Positions 31,485 to 44,605 of a DNA stretch of 64,000 nucleotides are shown here, in pieces (position 1 is the first letter of the stretch; every line of letters starts with the position of its first letter). The notes beneath the pieces were generated by a model. It saw nothing but the letters and a program-made list of their open reading frames with translations. It ran no database searches and was not told where the DNA came from. This stretch comes from Haliotis asinina. Its lineage: Eukaryota; Mollusca; Gastropoda; Lepetellida; Haliotidae. The DNA is taken from NCBI RefSeq assembly GCF_037392515.1, contig NC_090287.1, positions 12,513,001 through 12,577,000 on the forward strand, read 5' to 3'. A program made the position numbers and the translations under genes.

Positions 31485-33463
31485 TATACATGGTTGAATG
31501 TATAAACCATTTACATGAAAACTTCACCCAACATGAGTCGTGAATATAAGAAGGCTTTCCCATCGGTAAATCATGTTTGACAATTTTCTTTTTTCAGTTG
31601 GCAATTAAGTTTTGCTCTCACATTTTCTGGGGGTTAGAATCGATGGTTTTGTCATGATTCATGTAACTGCCAATAAAAGGATTCAATTTGAGGTCTTGTA
31701 ACTTTTTGATGTTTTCGTTTGTTTGAAAAACACCCTTTTACAATATAAATTGACCCCCTCAGTGAAGTATACCACATGCTAAACTTTTGCATAGGTGGTA
31801 GAAGATGCAACGCGGCACACTTGCAACAAGTACGTAGTTCGTATGATGTGTATTTGTGTTGTACGGAAGCGGTAAACTTGGTCTGATTTTTTAAATCTCT
31901 TAATTACGTAATTAGGAGATGGGTTCTTTTAACTGCACAGGGTTGTATACTGCACACTAATAACATGTACTGTACATGTACACTGTAAAATATAGTGTCC
32001 TATTCACAGCAAATCCTCCCCAGGGAAATGAGTGACAAAGACCTAATGCTAAGCAAAGCGGATTTGTTTTGTATCTACGAACTCACTGTATCGTCGATTG
32101 ACGTCTTAAAGAATTTGTTTGCTTGTTGTTTACGCCGCACTAAGCAATATAACAGTTATATGCCGGCCCGTAAATAACACAGCTGGGAACTACAATGACA
32201 TGACTGTGTCATGCAAGTCAGCGAACCTGACCACCCGATCCCGTAAGTTGCCTCTATCGACAAGCGTGGATTGCTGAAGGCCAGTTCGAAACCGGGTTGT
32301 CACAGACAACTGCTGAAATCAGTCTTTGCTTCCGAACAGAGAACCGCAATCAAAAGAACCTGAAATAGCTTTGAATTTCATCTCCAGCAAATACACCCGG
32401 AATACATTGATGAAACGATGTAATGACTGAGCCACCACAACCTGTATATTTGCCTTGTTAATGTGTTTGAACAAACAAAACTGAAACTAAAGACTGACAG
32501 CATCTGGACTAATTGAATCCATTAATTATTCATAATCACACTTAAGCCAAACATACAAATGATTTCGAAAAATAGACTCATATTTGAACAGAGGGATTGT
32601 CAGTCTCAGAGAATCTTTCGTGTAATATTTATTCGAGAACATAAACATTGTAAGTCCGTTTCAGTTTGAAATGCCTTTCAGTTATTGTTATTTAATGGGG
32701 TCAGTAAAGATTGACACACTTTGCTGAGTTTCGCCCTTGCTTCTGGCTGACAAACCAAAAATCACGATTGAAGTATAGCTTCGATTGACAATGTCCGTGT
32801 GGTAGGTCGTTTACGAAACTGAGCCCTTCACAGCTGAATGCGGCACGCGTGCCCGGCTTATGACAAATCTTTAAATGTAGATTTAAATATACGGCGTTCC
32901 CATCACATAAGACTCATACGAGAGGTCATCTTTTGATAAAACGAAAGATTACTGTAAGAACATACGGACGTGGAGTCTCTGTGTGTTGTTAATCGATACT
33001 GACAAAGATATACAACTAATCCTTATGTTATTTCAGTTGGATCACCTAGCCAGATTAAGTCAAATTGAGTTGAATTTAGTGTCATGTTAATTATAAACAT
33101 ACATTCATTCACGTACAACTTCCCAAACTTCCAAACTTCTCTCTCTAGAGTGTCTGGAATTTTGTGAGTCCAGAATTAAATTGTGACTCAAATTGTTCAG
33201 TCAAAGTGTCAGACGTTACCTTGCTATCATTCCCGTTGCTTTGGCATGCAAGTATGAAAATCTTTGTGACACAGTTAATCTTAAAGCTACAGTTCTGATT
33301 TAGTGTTGATTGCAGATTTCTGTCTGCCAATAGCATGGTGCACAACAACCTGTGCGTAAAATACAGTCCACTTGTACAGCGGTACCTATAAATTTATGGC
33401 ACGCCATTTCTTGATAGAGGTGTGTCTCCCTCAACTGCCTGGTGCATTAGTCGTTTCTGGCAT
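31485..33463. other. Stretch holding one diverged family A short repeat
   Basis: 32,125-32,310 is a diverged plus-strand family A copy (TTTACGCCGCACTAAGCAAT, GACCACCCGATCCCGTAAGT). The remainder shows nothing supportable. It lies downstream of the terminal kringle exon. Confidence 0.5.
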
Positions 33464-33738
33464 TCAACACTGAGGTACGTCGCAGTGATCCCATCGCTTA
33501 GCTGGGTCTGTGGTATAGCACCAGAGACTTGTTACACCGTCGGAGGTTGGTGAACGGCAGAAATTGGCCGCTGACTCCAAAGTGTCATCGTCAGGAAAGA
33601 AACTCGCGTGGTCACCATTGCCGGAGTGAGAATGTGTAGTGTGATCGTCCCATCGCTGACATGTGTAGCCCTCTCTTGTAGTAGACAGTGTGCCAGCATA
33701 ACGAGCACGCCCATTCACCAACATGTAACATCGATTCA
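33464..33738 (-). CDS. Kringle-domain terminal exon
   Basis: After a GTGTTGTTTTTCAG acceptor (phase 1) the exon encodes NRCYMLVNGRARYAGTLS, then GYTCQRWDDHTTHSHS, AANFCRS, SLWCYTTDPAKRWDHCDVPQC and a stop. All six kringle cysteines and the CQRWD and WCYTTDP signatures are present and in frame, so it appears functional. The stop codon directly after the last cysteine makes this the last coding exon. Kringles mediate protein binding in secreted proteins. Upstream exons should lie at higher coordinates; the PAN exon at 45.9-46.2 kb is the obvious candidate, about 12 kb away. Confidence 0.85.
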
Positions 33739-34040
33739 CTGAAAAACAACACAATATGTATGATTTCAAAGTGCATATTGGTTTCTAGTCTCATGTAGAC
33801 AAAACTGATGGCCTAATGCTAAATTGATAAAAAAAAAATAATGAAATAATGTGTATTTACAGCGCGTTGAATTCCATATAAAATATATGCTCAAAGCGCT
33901 CATATTTCAAGAACATACATAATAAAAACTTGTTTTCTGTGCGCAAAACAATAAAGTGGCTGGAGATATACGTTTGAACTGGTAGTGTGTTTCTTAAAGG
34001 GAGGCTTTTCTAGAACTTTCGAAAGTTTCAACAAAATGTC

Positions 34041-34484
34041 GTAGCCAGGACGTTTCGATATGAGTTAACATACGAGGGTTTCTTGACCAGAACGTTTCTA
34101 AATGAGTTAAGCCACGAGGAGTTCTTGACCAGAACGTTTCTAAATGAGTTAAGCCACGAGGAGTTCTTGACCAGAACGTTTCTATATGAGTTAAGCCACG
34201 AGGAGTTCTTGACCAGAACGTTTCTAAATGAGTTAAGCCACGAGGAGTTCTTGACCAGAACGTTTCTAAATGAGTTAAGCCACGAGGAGTTCTTGACCAG
34301 AACGTTTCTATATGAGTTAAGCCACGAGGAGTTCTTGACCAGAACGTTTCTAAATGAGTTAAGCCACGAGGAGTTCTTGACCAGAACGTTTCTAAATGAG
34401 TTAAGCCACGAGGAGTTCTTGACCAGAACGTTTCTAAATGAGTTAAGCCACGAGGAGTTCTTGACCAGAACGTTTCTATATGAG
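34041..34484. repeat. 42-bp minisatellite
   Basis: About ten nearly identical copies of AACGTTTCTAAATGAGTTAA + GCCACGAGGAGTTCTTGACCAG. Since 42 is divisible by three, frames stay open on both strands for more than 450 bp (repeating NELSHEEFLTRTFL on plus). A relict copy with TATGAGTTAACATACGAAGA lies at 35,318-35,388. Confidence 0.95.
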
Positions 34485-35388
34485 TTAAAATTATTTTTCG
34501 CCTGCAATACACGAGAAACCAGCACGACAATGTTTACCCCGCCACTTTGAATGCATTATCAGATACGTCGTTGCATATCCATGCGTGAGATTTCCAGTGT
34601 ATCAGCCAATGAAATAATTTGTCATACATTTAACGTAAACGTGGTGGTCAAGCATGGCGGAGAGCAAGCCGCCCAAGTAGCAACTGCGACCAACATGCTA
34701 TTTTTAAAAAAAATGGGGGGAAGGGAGCAATCAAGATGAAACTCACGAGAGAAAGATCCCTTCAAACGAAGAAACACCACCATCAGTTCACATTTCCCCC
34801 CTAAAAACTAACTTGGATGCTGACACGAAGAGGATACATACCAAGCCAAGTGAGTGTATTCGTGAGATTATTTTAACAATGATGGAATGATATGCAAATT
34901 GTGCTGTGAGTCAAACTTAACACGGAGTAATCCATTTGTGACAGATGATGGTTGTTAAAACTTTTACTTTGAAGAGACATTTTGAATCTGCTGATCATAA
35001 ACGTCCTTCTGGTGACTTGTTAGCCGAGAGCCCCAATGCGGTCCTTTGTATCGCGATTCAGAGTCATGTCTTGACTGTATAGGTCCGCACAGACTGTATA
35101 GGGGCTATGGACTAGTGAATTGTCAGCATATTCAACCTAACAAAGTTCATGATTGGTTCAAATATTAAATGAACATATTATGTTTTCTATTCTTTTTCTA
35201 TATATTGAAATTTTCAAATTTTCAGGACCCTCTAAATTTTCTGGTGTCCCTTACAACCTTACATGTACATGTAGGGGCCTTGGGGCCATATTTTACGAAA
35301 CTTTGGAACAACACTGTATATGAGTTAACATACGAAGAGTGCGTGACCAGAATGTTTCTATGAGTTACCATACGAAAAGCTCTTGACC

Positions 35389-36439
35389 AGACTAGCTATT
35401 CTCCCAACGTTAGTTGCGCTGCGAACTTCCTAAGCTCATCCTTAACACATTGGTCACAATCAGAGTTAAGATTTCCTAGGGACCGAACGTTTCGAACATG
35501 AGGGTCACGTCAAAGTTACTGTTCGTGAGTGATAACACCTGCATCACTCCTTGTCATCTCATCGATACTGAAAATGCACGAAAGGACAATATTTTTCAGG
35601 GTAACCCTCTTTGTTAATATTCATTTTCAATAAAATGGAAATGTTTTATTTCCGATGTTTGAAATCGATTCTGTTGTTTATAAACCATATGCAGTTACCG
35701 AAAGTAAACAATGTGCACGCATATTTCAAATGCAGATGCGTGTATCTTTACACACAAATACACATCAGTGCTGTAGACATTACATCCCCAGCCTGTTCGA
35801 AACATTTGAGTTAAATAGTAGTCGTGGGAATGAAAACAGTAGGAAATATTCTGATTCTTTCACATTTACATATATATATCCAATGTATTCCAAACTCTAA
35901 CAATTTTATTTATGTTTTGCTAAGAATCCGACGCCGACCCTCAGTAAACAGTCTTCCACTTACATAGTGTTACTTTATCTCAGCCTGTCATCAGGAACTT
36001 GTTACGTTGTATGAATGGTGAAGGTGAAAACAATCATTATTTATTTAGAGTAGTTTCATGCTGTGAATCAGACCTGAGTCAGTGTGTCATTTGACCTAAA
36101 GCATTGGTGTGGCATTCACAAGTAAGGTTAATTTTTACAGAGACCCACCAGAGAATACCATCAAGGAACACAGATGTAAACCAATCCGCGCCATGACATT
36201 AAACCGCCGACGTAATATGCACAATATAATACGATGTAAGTGACGCTCTATTTTCGATTCTACACAGTTCACTGGATATAAGTAAGTTCTAAAGAAGTCT
36301 CGATTGTTGCTGAAGTGAAACTGACAAGCAAATTATATAAATGTTTCAGCAGGATTGACCAGAACATTTCACTATTTAGCGACATGTCCTCCTACCAGGA
36401 ACACCTCCTGGATTCGTCTCTGAATGCATTTATTAATAC
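35389..36439. other. Stretch without a recognisable feature
   Basis: AT-rich; open frames near 35,611-35,900 show no domain. Confidence 0.4.
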
Positions 36440-36607
36440 GAGGGGACGATGGACAGACTAGTGGTTAAGGTGTTCACTCATCACGTCAAAAACGCTAGTT
36501 CTATTCCCCACATGAGTACAATGTGTGAAGCCATATCTGGTGTCTCCAGCCGTCATATTGCTGGAATATTGCTAAAAGCGGCGTAAAAAGCAAACTCACT
36601 TACTCTT
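36440..36607 (+). repeat. tRNA-like SINE, family B
   Basis: GAGGGGACGATGGACAGACT + AGTGGTTAAGGTGTTCACTC (A-box region), then GTTCTATTCCCCACATGAG (B-box region) and GCTGGAATATTGCTAAAAGC + GGCGTAAA; ends in a CTCACTTACTC tail. Confidence 0.85.
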
Positions 36608-36889
36608 ATTATGCTGGCTTGGCACATTCGTCACTTTCAACTCACATCAGATCAACTTTGCTTTTTTATCTCCCCCCAAACACCTTGCCCACTTTCTATT
36701 TCAGTACTTTCCAAACGTTTTCTATGATAATGGTGTGTGGGTTTTGTGATGGCTGCTTTGGAGTGCGTCTGTCATTGTCAGATCTGGACAGATTATCCAG
36801 GCTGACTTGGTCAAACCCATACATTAGGGCCTCAAACTACAGGGCCCGTGTCATTGCGAGGATTAAAGACATTTAAGATATATATACAA

Positions 36890-36980
36890 TTTTGAGATGA
36901 CCCCCGATTCCAAATGCTTCACAGTACAACATATCGTGATGTACTGTGAAGCATTCTGAATCAGGGGGGTCATCTCAAAA
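36890..36980. repeat. Isolated 91-bp hairpin
   Basis: TTTTGAGATGACCCCCGATT...GCTTCACAGTACA and its complement face each other with arms of about 40 bp and a short loop near 36,932. It could be a MITE or the terminal part of a larger DNA element. No target duplication is evident. Confidence 0.8.
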
Positions 36981-37384
36981 ATAATATTTGTAAACTTTTA
37001 TTCCTCGCAGAGACAGAAGTGCCTTTGTCTCAAACACCTTCATCAAATATATGCTTTTTTATTGTCCAATCACTAAATGTAACGTTTGACCGATAATTGC
37101 TAACTAGCCGGTGAAGTTCAGTGCTAGAATATGGATTCCTCTCAGGCTCTTGGTATGGTTTATCAGATATGAAGTTATTTTCTTGGACACAACATGTCGC
37201 TTAAACCTTATTGCCACAAGCGTCTTCTGACAGAAGGTTGGATTAGTCCGTGTTGTCATGTAACATCTCCTAGTGCCCGTCTTCTCTGCAATCTAAGAAT
37301 GCGAAACTGTTATTTTGGGACGCTCAAATGAACGATGGAAATACTTTAAACACGCCTTGTGAAAAGGTTCCCCTGAGTTATGTT

Positions 37385-37525
37385 AGCTAGTGAGTGAGTA
37401 TGGTCCAGCAATATCACGACAGGGAAAACCAAAAATGGACTTCACCCATAGTACCCATGTTTGGAATCGAACCCGGACCTTCGGAGTGACGAGCCAACGC
37501 TTTAACCACCGTCCCGTCCGAGTTA
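37385..37525 (-). repeat. tRNA-like SINE, family B
   Basis: Minus-strand copy: GTGAGTGAGTATGGTCCAGC at the left, GGAATCGAACCCGGACCTTC (complement of the B box) and AACGCTTTAACCACCGTCCC (complement of the A box). Confidence 0.85.
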
Positions 37526-38479
37526 AGGTATCACTGCCTATTTTCAACAAGAAATAGTCTCTGATATGGGACTAACGTTGCTCATGTCAGCAATTGGTAA
37601 TTGGTATTTACTCATGGTCAGGGAGTGTACTACCAAACGTCTAACGTTCAACAAACATTTAGCCCATGTTTTTTTCTTGAACATAAATTGATAACACAGA
37701 AAAAAAAATATTTTTCTTGAGTTTCTTTGATACATAGTGTTGATAACCTATGGTTGTTGAACAATTTGCATAACGTGATTCTCACAACATGATTCTCAAC
37801 CTATGGATATCATTACTCGCAGTGACCACTTGGTAATGAGACCACTTATATTAAAAATATTTATGATATGATTACCTTTGATGCATGTTGCAACTCCACC
37901 TAGAGGCCGACATTGCTCAACAGGCCCACACATATGATTCTCGCAAACTCCCGCCAAACTCTGAAAGACAAAAGAGTTTGTAAGTTATGTAATCGTCTAG
38001 GAGATACTGTCGCACTGACGCCCGTACAACAACAATCGCCATGTGATTGGAATATTGCTGAGTATGACGTAACACTTAACTCCCTCACTCACTCACTCAC
38101 TACAAAACAATTATCTAGCCTCTTGTAAGAATGCCGAGTTTTGATTGGTCCACGTAACCCTGATAAAAACCATGTATATCCATCACGATCCGCGAGCGGG
38201 AGTATAAAAGTCGTGTACTCCTGCTCGGGGAATACAACCTTACTCGGGACTGATAAAACCCCGTATTTCCCTCGACACGATGTGATAACTTATAGTGTAA
38301 AATGAACCAACTATCGACAGTGCGATATTTACATTGCTTTACATTGTCACATTGTCTGGCTCATATTCATAAGTAAGGAACGTATAAACTTTATTGGAGG
38401 GATCATGAAACCATAACAAGTCGGGATAATTTCATTTGAAAATCCACCAGCGGGAAAGGGGTCAAACGACCATGTCACA

Positions 38480-39110
38480 AGCTCAATAACGGGTATGTCC
38501 ACTATCGGCATTGACAACAGCAGTGTATCGACGACGCATAGAGCCTATCAAACGTGCAAGGAAGGCTTGTAGAATGTCACGCCAAATTCAAAGTTCTGTT
38601 GCAAGGTCAAGGACGTTATCCGTCGGATGAGGAAGACGGCGTAGACGTCGATCCATCTCGTCCCAAATATGCTCTATCGGGGAGAGATCCGTCGAATTGG
38701 CAGACCCAGGCAGTAATTCAACGTTGTGGTGTTGCAAGAAATCCATAGCAATCCTTGCCGTATGAGGGCGGGCTTTGTCCTGTTGGAATGTTAACCTAGA
38801 GCCATGACGTCACAGAAAAGAAATTGTCACAAGTGGAAGAATCTGATCTTTGTAGCCCACAACAGTTAAGTCACCAAAGGCGTTCCCTGGCCTGCTGTTA
38901 TTCCACCCCAAATCGTCACGGAATCACCACCAAAGCGATTCCTCTCCAAGACACAGACCTGTGCATAACGTTCTTGTGGCCTGGTAGCGTCTTATCAGTG
39001 CAGGTGTTCCGGTGGCAGTGGAAATGTGCATGTACTTGTCGTTGAGACATTCCACCACGGACCATCCCAATGGCCTCATGACGTTAGGCAGACGTTAGCC
39101 TTGGCATGCT
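38480..39110 (-). mobile_element. Tc1-like transposon remnant
   Basis: On the minus strand near 38,650-38,720 the frame reads LLPGSANSTDLSPIEHIWDE followed by MDRRLRRLPHP, the conserved C-terminal catalytic block of Tc1 transposases; further blocks (ARPHTARIAMDFLQ) lie near 38,740-38,790. Frames are interrupted; no intact termini were found. Confidence 0.8.
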
Positions 39111-39448
39111 GTGCGTTTCAATAGCCTTTCATTTATTTGGACGATTGCAGGGGCAGGGGTTGAGCTTTACAAAGTGACAGTATTGTGTGGCATTCATTTG
39201 CTCTGTTTTTCTTTCCTGAAAGACAACCACAAAACCACTGACGTCACGGAATGTGGCAAGTGCATGCATGTTGGATACATGTCTCTAATCTCTGAATTTA
39301 AATCCTTAGGTTTGATAAATTTAGATTTTTAATTCCTGTATGTTCAGTTTTCTTATGTGCTTAGTATAGCTGGAATATTACCGAGTAAAACTAAACTCAC
39401 TCATTCACTTTAACAAAGGCAATGCCTAGAAACGTATGTCCGAATGGT

Positions 39449-39712
39449 GAATGAGTGAGTTTAGTTTTACGCCGCACTCAGCAATATTCCAGATACATGG
39501 CGGCGGTCTGTAAATAATCGAGTTTGGACCAGATAATCCAGTGATAAACAGCATGAGCATCGATCTCCGCAACTGGGAACCGATGACATGTGTTAACCAA
39601 ATGAACGAACCTGACCGTCGGATCCCGTTAGTCGCCTAAGCATGGTCGCCTTTTATGGCAAGCATGGGTTGCTGATGTGCTCTTCTACCCCGGACCTTCA
39701 AGGGTCATGCTC
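39449..39712 (+). repeat. Haliotis-type short repeat, family A (near full length)
   Basis: GAGTGAGTTTAGTTTTACGC...CAGCAATATTCCAG...AATAATCGAGT...AACTGGGAACCGATGACATG...GTTAGTCGCC...GGCAAGCATGGGTTGC, ending TACCCCGGACCTTCAAGGG. A fragment of the opposite orientation lies just upstream (39,365-39,410). Confidence 0.9.
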
Positions 39713-40924
39713 AAATGGGCCCAAAGGCCAGTCTGAGGGTACATGATATAGCGTTACTGTTACAGTACACCCTCATGGTATCCTTGGTGCCGTTGGCTGG
39801 AGACCCTTGTCCTTCCGCGCTGACCATCCCATAGTAACGGTTTTTAGTACACGGATGTATTTAGAAGTGAATGTTCTTCTGAGATATAGCATATCAAAAA
39901 TGCACAACTATAAACTGTCTGTTATTGAGCCGAAACGTTTTATCAGTGTAATTCGTTGTAATACATGGAGAAGCATTTTGGCAAATTTTACTGCAGTGTT
40001 CTTCCACCAAAGGTTCAACATGGGAGCATGCAATATGTGAACGTTTCTGGAAAATTATGTAAATTAATTATATATGGAGATGTGGAGATGAATTCCAATT
40101 TTGATCAGGCATTCAAGTTGAGAAATCAATGTTTACTTTGAAACCGAAGCATCTGTGAGAAGTAAAATTGCAAAGAAATTATATTTTTTAATTAATGTAT
40201 ATGTTTATCTTTGTTGTGTATCAACTGGATAAAGCATCTCGGCTCCTCTAAATCCCCATTTGACCATGGGAAGAGCACATTTAAAATCATCCTGCATGGT
40301 GTTGCAGGTCGGATCCCAGTTTCATCACAGGGCTGTTACAAGGAAGAAATTATAGGCTTGGAGTAGATTGCCCCGGGTCTGAATTACATGATCATGAAAT
40401 GGCTGTCCCACAGGGCAGCTCCCCGTATTGACGCCGGCACCCCACTGGCAGTGGTAAGAGGCAAATATAGAGGGCTTCCTGCTAGTTGTAGGTCACACCC
40501 TGTGGCGGTAGAGGACGGGATTCCAGTAGGTGCAGGAACAGGAGACAGGAACCGCATTCCTTCCGATTCTACCAGTAGGCTGGTCACGCAACAGGGTACT
40601 TTCAGCACATGTACTCAAAGATAGCATTTGGTATTGGACAAAATGTGATGAATTTTAAAAAATCACCAAATACTATTTATGGTAGCTGAGGTTGGAGTAG
40701 ATCCTCCATATTGAAGCTACATAAGTTATCAGGCCATAAAACTCAACCCATTTGCTATTTCGCAGGATATCTCTGGGAATTTTGGAGAACTCAGAAATAT
40801 TCTTATCTCTGTGGCGGTTCTGTGTACGGGGACAGTATTCACTGTTATCAGTCGGGACACTTGCCAATACCGAGGTCGATATGTCTGTTACATCATGCGT
40901 GACAGGGCATGTTGTCTCGATTAA
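39713..40924. other. Stretch without a recognisable gene
   Basis: Overlapping plus and minus frames at 40,384-40,624 have balanced composition but no domain. Nothing else is supportable. Confidence 0.4.
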
Positions 40925-41060
40925 AAAGCGAGTGAGTATGGTTTTACGCCGCTTTTAGCAATATTCCAGCAACATCACAAATGGGCTTCACATGTTGAAC
41001 CCATGTGGGGAATCGAACCCTTCTTTTCCTCGGATTAGTGGTGGGCACACTTTGAACAGA
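40925..41060 (-). repeat. tRNA-like SINE, family B, truncated
   Basis: GAGTGAGTATGGTTTTACGC + CGCTTTTAGCAATATTCCAG and GTGGGGAATCGAACCC, minus orientation. Confidence 0.8.
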
Positions 41061-42849
41061 ACAGAATACCACTTGACTAATTAGAGAGCTACTGTAAACA
41101 CCTTTCAGAAGGCTGATAATGATATGGATGAAAAACGTCCATATGCATGCAGGGATACTCTACAACAGGGATAGGTCACTCGCTTGCTTTCTTTACCATT
41201 TGTACTAATTAACGTGTGCCTCGTCATGCTCGTATAGCATTTCATTGGCGAAATGTCATTTTTCACAAACCTCAATTACACCTTAAGAATTTTTAAGTCA
41301 TGAAACTGTCACTATTACTTGCAAATACCTTTCAACTGAAGGTATGTTCTCCTTCTAAAAATTAAACGAATGTGTGAAAGAAGTTTTTATCGGCACAATT
41401 TAGTCTATCTTCGCGGTGAATCGAGAATAGGAACCAGTGAGCTATAACATGCCGACTTGAAACTTTAATACAAATCTACTGTTTTAATACGGACACTAAT
41501 ACCAATTATTGGACTTAAACTGAAGTGACAAAATAGTTCACTTATCTTCTACATGCAGAATTTCAGTTGTCACAACACTCAGCGAACTTAGTCAGCTGTT
41601 GAAAATAAACCGGGCTCAATCTTAAATACTACGCTTCCACCATATTGGCTACACTGGTTACGTAACGACCCGAGACATACGTTCAGCGGCTTTTCGAGGA
41701 GTTTCTTCTCCCCCTCTATATCGGCTCCGTGGTTTAGGTAATGAACGTTTGTCCCAGCACCTGAGTAATGACGTTGTTCGTCCTGAAGTTTTGATCACTG
41801 AGACGAGAGAAAGTTTATCGCCGCTCAAGACGGTCGGTCACGCAAAACATAAATCATTGTTGTCATCGTCGCTTCGACAATACACTATTTAAATGATTAG
41901 AATTAATGATTTTATGTGTGGATGTTTCCTCGATTCCTAACGTTCAGCTGTTAGACTTCAAGAACATCGATCCATATCCTTTTAGTCACAAACTTAGTCA
42001 CATAGAGAGATTATTATATACTGTATGCGGACTTCAAGAAAAGGTTGTGAAGTGTAAAACAGGTATTTAGCAAACCGAGCATGAAAACCTAATCTTCATG
42101 TTCTGTTTCTTGTGAACAAAATCCGTCTAGGAACAGGTTGCTATGTAGCAGGTACGCCGAGCTGCGTCAAGCAATAAACAAACATACGCTTACACATCTT
42201 TGAGAGGCATTTAGAAGTTAAGGCAGTAAGACATGATAACAATATATGGATGAACAACTTTTTTATGCAATCATTGTGAAAGGGAGTCATTGGTACATGG
42301 CGACTCATTTCGCGATGTAGTCATTGATTTTCTGCGACAGATGTCAATAATGTACGCGACTGTGTTTTTCCTTTTCACTCAGTGACTTTTCGGTGGATAT
42401 TCGAATCGTTCAAATATTGAGTAGTTGGTTTAAACGTATGTGTAGTTCCAAAAGAAATATGAAATTGATAAACATGCACTATACTTATTTCAATACCGGT
42501 CCGGTAACCATGAACAATATGACTGGTGTACACATGTTTCGTTTCAAGACGTGCATTTGAAAAATCCGAAAAGGTCAACAAAGTAAGACTTGGGAGTTCT
42601 CGGTGCCAACGTGAAAGAGCTTTGCAAAATGGAAATCATATTACGTTCATCGATTAGAAAAATTGCAAATATTTTCATTGAAATCTGTTGGATTTTGTAT
42701 AAACTCGTGTGCAGCTTTGATGATGTTGATGCATTTGGGCTCTGAATCGGTAGCTGGGACCGCGATGGGCGAGTTGACTGACATCCAATGCTCGAGGGAA
42801 ACAAAGACCAGAGCCTTGAGCAAACACTAGTTGCATGGATATGAGCGCT
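41061..42849. other. Stretch without a recognisable gene
   Basis: AT-rich intergenic or intronic DNA. No domain-bearing frame or repeat of known family seen. Confidence 0.4.
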
Positions 42850-43530
42850 TTATAAATATCCTATGGCATGGCTCGCTGCTTTTATTATCGTCTCCGCCAC
42901 GCCTGTGGCTTTGGCTCCGAGGTCCATCCATGGTATGACCCTGAACATGTCCAGGGCGTCCTGGAAAATGATGCTTTTAAACTTCTCTGGAATAGGCCAA
43001 TATACAGCCTGAGACGAATTCCAGCCAACAAACCTGATCTTGTCCTTTTTGATAAAACCAATGAAATTATTTATATCATTGAATTTTCTGTCCCTTTTGA
43101 CAGCAATGTGATTGGCAAGATTCAGGAAAAGCATGATAAATATGCGGACCTCGCCTTTGAAATGTCTCGCTTGCATCCCAAGTACACTGTCGTCAGGCTC
43201 CCCATTGTTCTCGGTGCCCTTGGTTTGGTACCTCCTGATCTCTTGGCGCAGATCAGGAGAGTGCCCGGGTTCTCCACCGGGAGCACAGCCCTTCTGACAA
43301 TCTGGGTAATGCAGAAGGCGGCAGTGTTGGGGAGCCTCCATATTCTCCGGAAAGTTCTTGGTGGGTTCGACTAGGCAGTATTTCCTGGGAGAAGTCCCAT
43401 TCGCTGTCTGGGCTGCGTGTAGGACAGGTCGAGGGCCCTGAGCTGATGATGAGCTTGACCAGCCTGACTGTGCCAGGATCACCCGAACCCTCTCTGCTGC
43501 ATTTTCATTCTAATCTGTAAAAATAATAAT
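42850..43530 (+). mobile_element. LINE (non-LTR retrotransposon) 3' fragment
   Basis: The open frame 42,868-43,374 is the C-terminal end of a LINE ORF2. It has WNRPIYSLRRIPANKPDLVL, then IYIIEFSVPFDSNVIGKIQE, KYADLAFEMSRLHPKY, VRLPIVLGALGLVPPDL and VLGSLHILRKVLGGFD. The PD...E(F)S arrangement resembles the PD-(D/E)XK restriction-like endonuclease tail of RLE-type LINEs. The reverse transcriptase itself is absent, as expected from 5' truncation. A 3' tail with AATAATAATGATAATAA follows at 43,517-43,540. The frame is still open, so the insertion may be fairly young. Confidence 0.75.
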
Positions 43531-43959
43531 GATAATAACGATGTCATGTTTGTTCAGTTCCTTAACGAAGTACTTCGATATGCAGCTGTATTTAACCTAT
43601 AACCTTCAGTATAAAAAAAATCAGTATTTTCAACATGTGAACAGGTAATGTCTTCACGGTTTCGGTGGATCTACTTCCAGAATCAAGTCCCTGCTTGTCA
43701 AATCTGCGGTAGACAGAAGTTATAAATTCTCTTACTGAGTTTACGTTGCTGCTAATTGTACTTGGAAGTGAATTTGCCTCTGTGTTCTAAAGGTGATTGA
43801 CAGGAGGCACGATCAGTTTCTGAGACGTGTTAATATTACTATGAATCTGCCTTTTGCCGTAACATGATATGCAACAATAATATTCAGCTAATATATAGTC
43901 AGGAACTCACTTCTGCCCAATATCAGCACGGAAATCCTCATAGAACTAAGACGAGAACG

Positions 43960-44105
43960 GTAAACATTTGCAAGTCACGTATTACGCCACTTTTAACATT
44001 CCAGCATTATCACGGCGGAGGGGACATCAGAAATGGGCTAGTACCCATGTGAGGAATCGAACCAGGACCTTTGGCGTGACAACTAGGCTACCACACCGCT
44101 CCTCC
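43960..44105 (-). repeat. tRNA-like SINE, family B
   Basis: ATTACGCCACTTTTAACATT, CCCATGTGAGGAATCGAACC and ACCACACCGCTCC in minus orientation. Confidence 0.8.
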
Positions 44106-44448
44106 GGTATAAACAAACAAACCAACCCGAACACTGAAACAACGCAGCACTAGCTTTCATACAGGAACGCTAGTAAAATCTTACAGACAAACACCCAGAC
44201 ACGCCATCAATATTTACGACGGAAATAATGGGCACAAAAACTTAGACAACACTAAGTAATTTGAATTCTAACAGACTCACTCAATGAATATCAAGCAGTT
44301 AAAAAAACAAACAAAACACAGTCAATAAATTAATAAACGAAAGAGTAGAAAGCACGCAGGATCTACACAGTTCACGTGGATTTCGGCCATGTTGGTGTGC
44401 TTGGTAAGGCCAAAGTGGTATTTGAACTCACAGGAGCTAACTTAAATA

Positions 44449-44564
44449 TATACTGAACAGCAAAAGAAATGCAAGTTTCGAATCCAATCTCATGACTGTA
44501 CGTTTTCGTGTTTATATTTTCTATTCAGACACTTGACAAAACGTTTTGTTCTGCTGTTCAGTAT
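44449..44564. mobile_element. Tc1-related MITE and adjacent 11-bp repeats
   Basis: TATACTGAACAGCAAAAGAA at the left faces CTGCTGTTCAGTATA at the right; ends are TA-flanked and the internal part is too short for a transposase. It is followed by about four copies of TATACTAATGG (44,562-44,605). Confidence 0.7.
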
Positions 44565-44605
44565 ACTAATGGTATACTAATGGTATACTAATGGTATACT
44601 AATCA

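Noticed and set aside
33994-34550. 155-178-codon frames on both strands
   Set aside because: Artefact of a 42-bp repeat period; both strands being open equally argues against coding.
36440-36607. tRNA-like A and B boxes, considered as a tRNA gene
   Set aside because: Spacing and lack of a cloverleaf, plus many dispersed copies, mark a tRNA-derived SINE.
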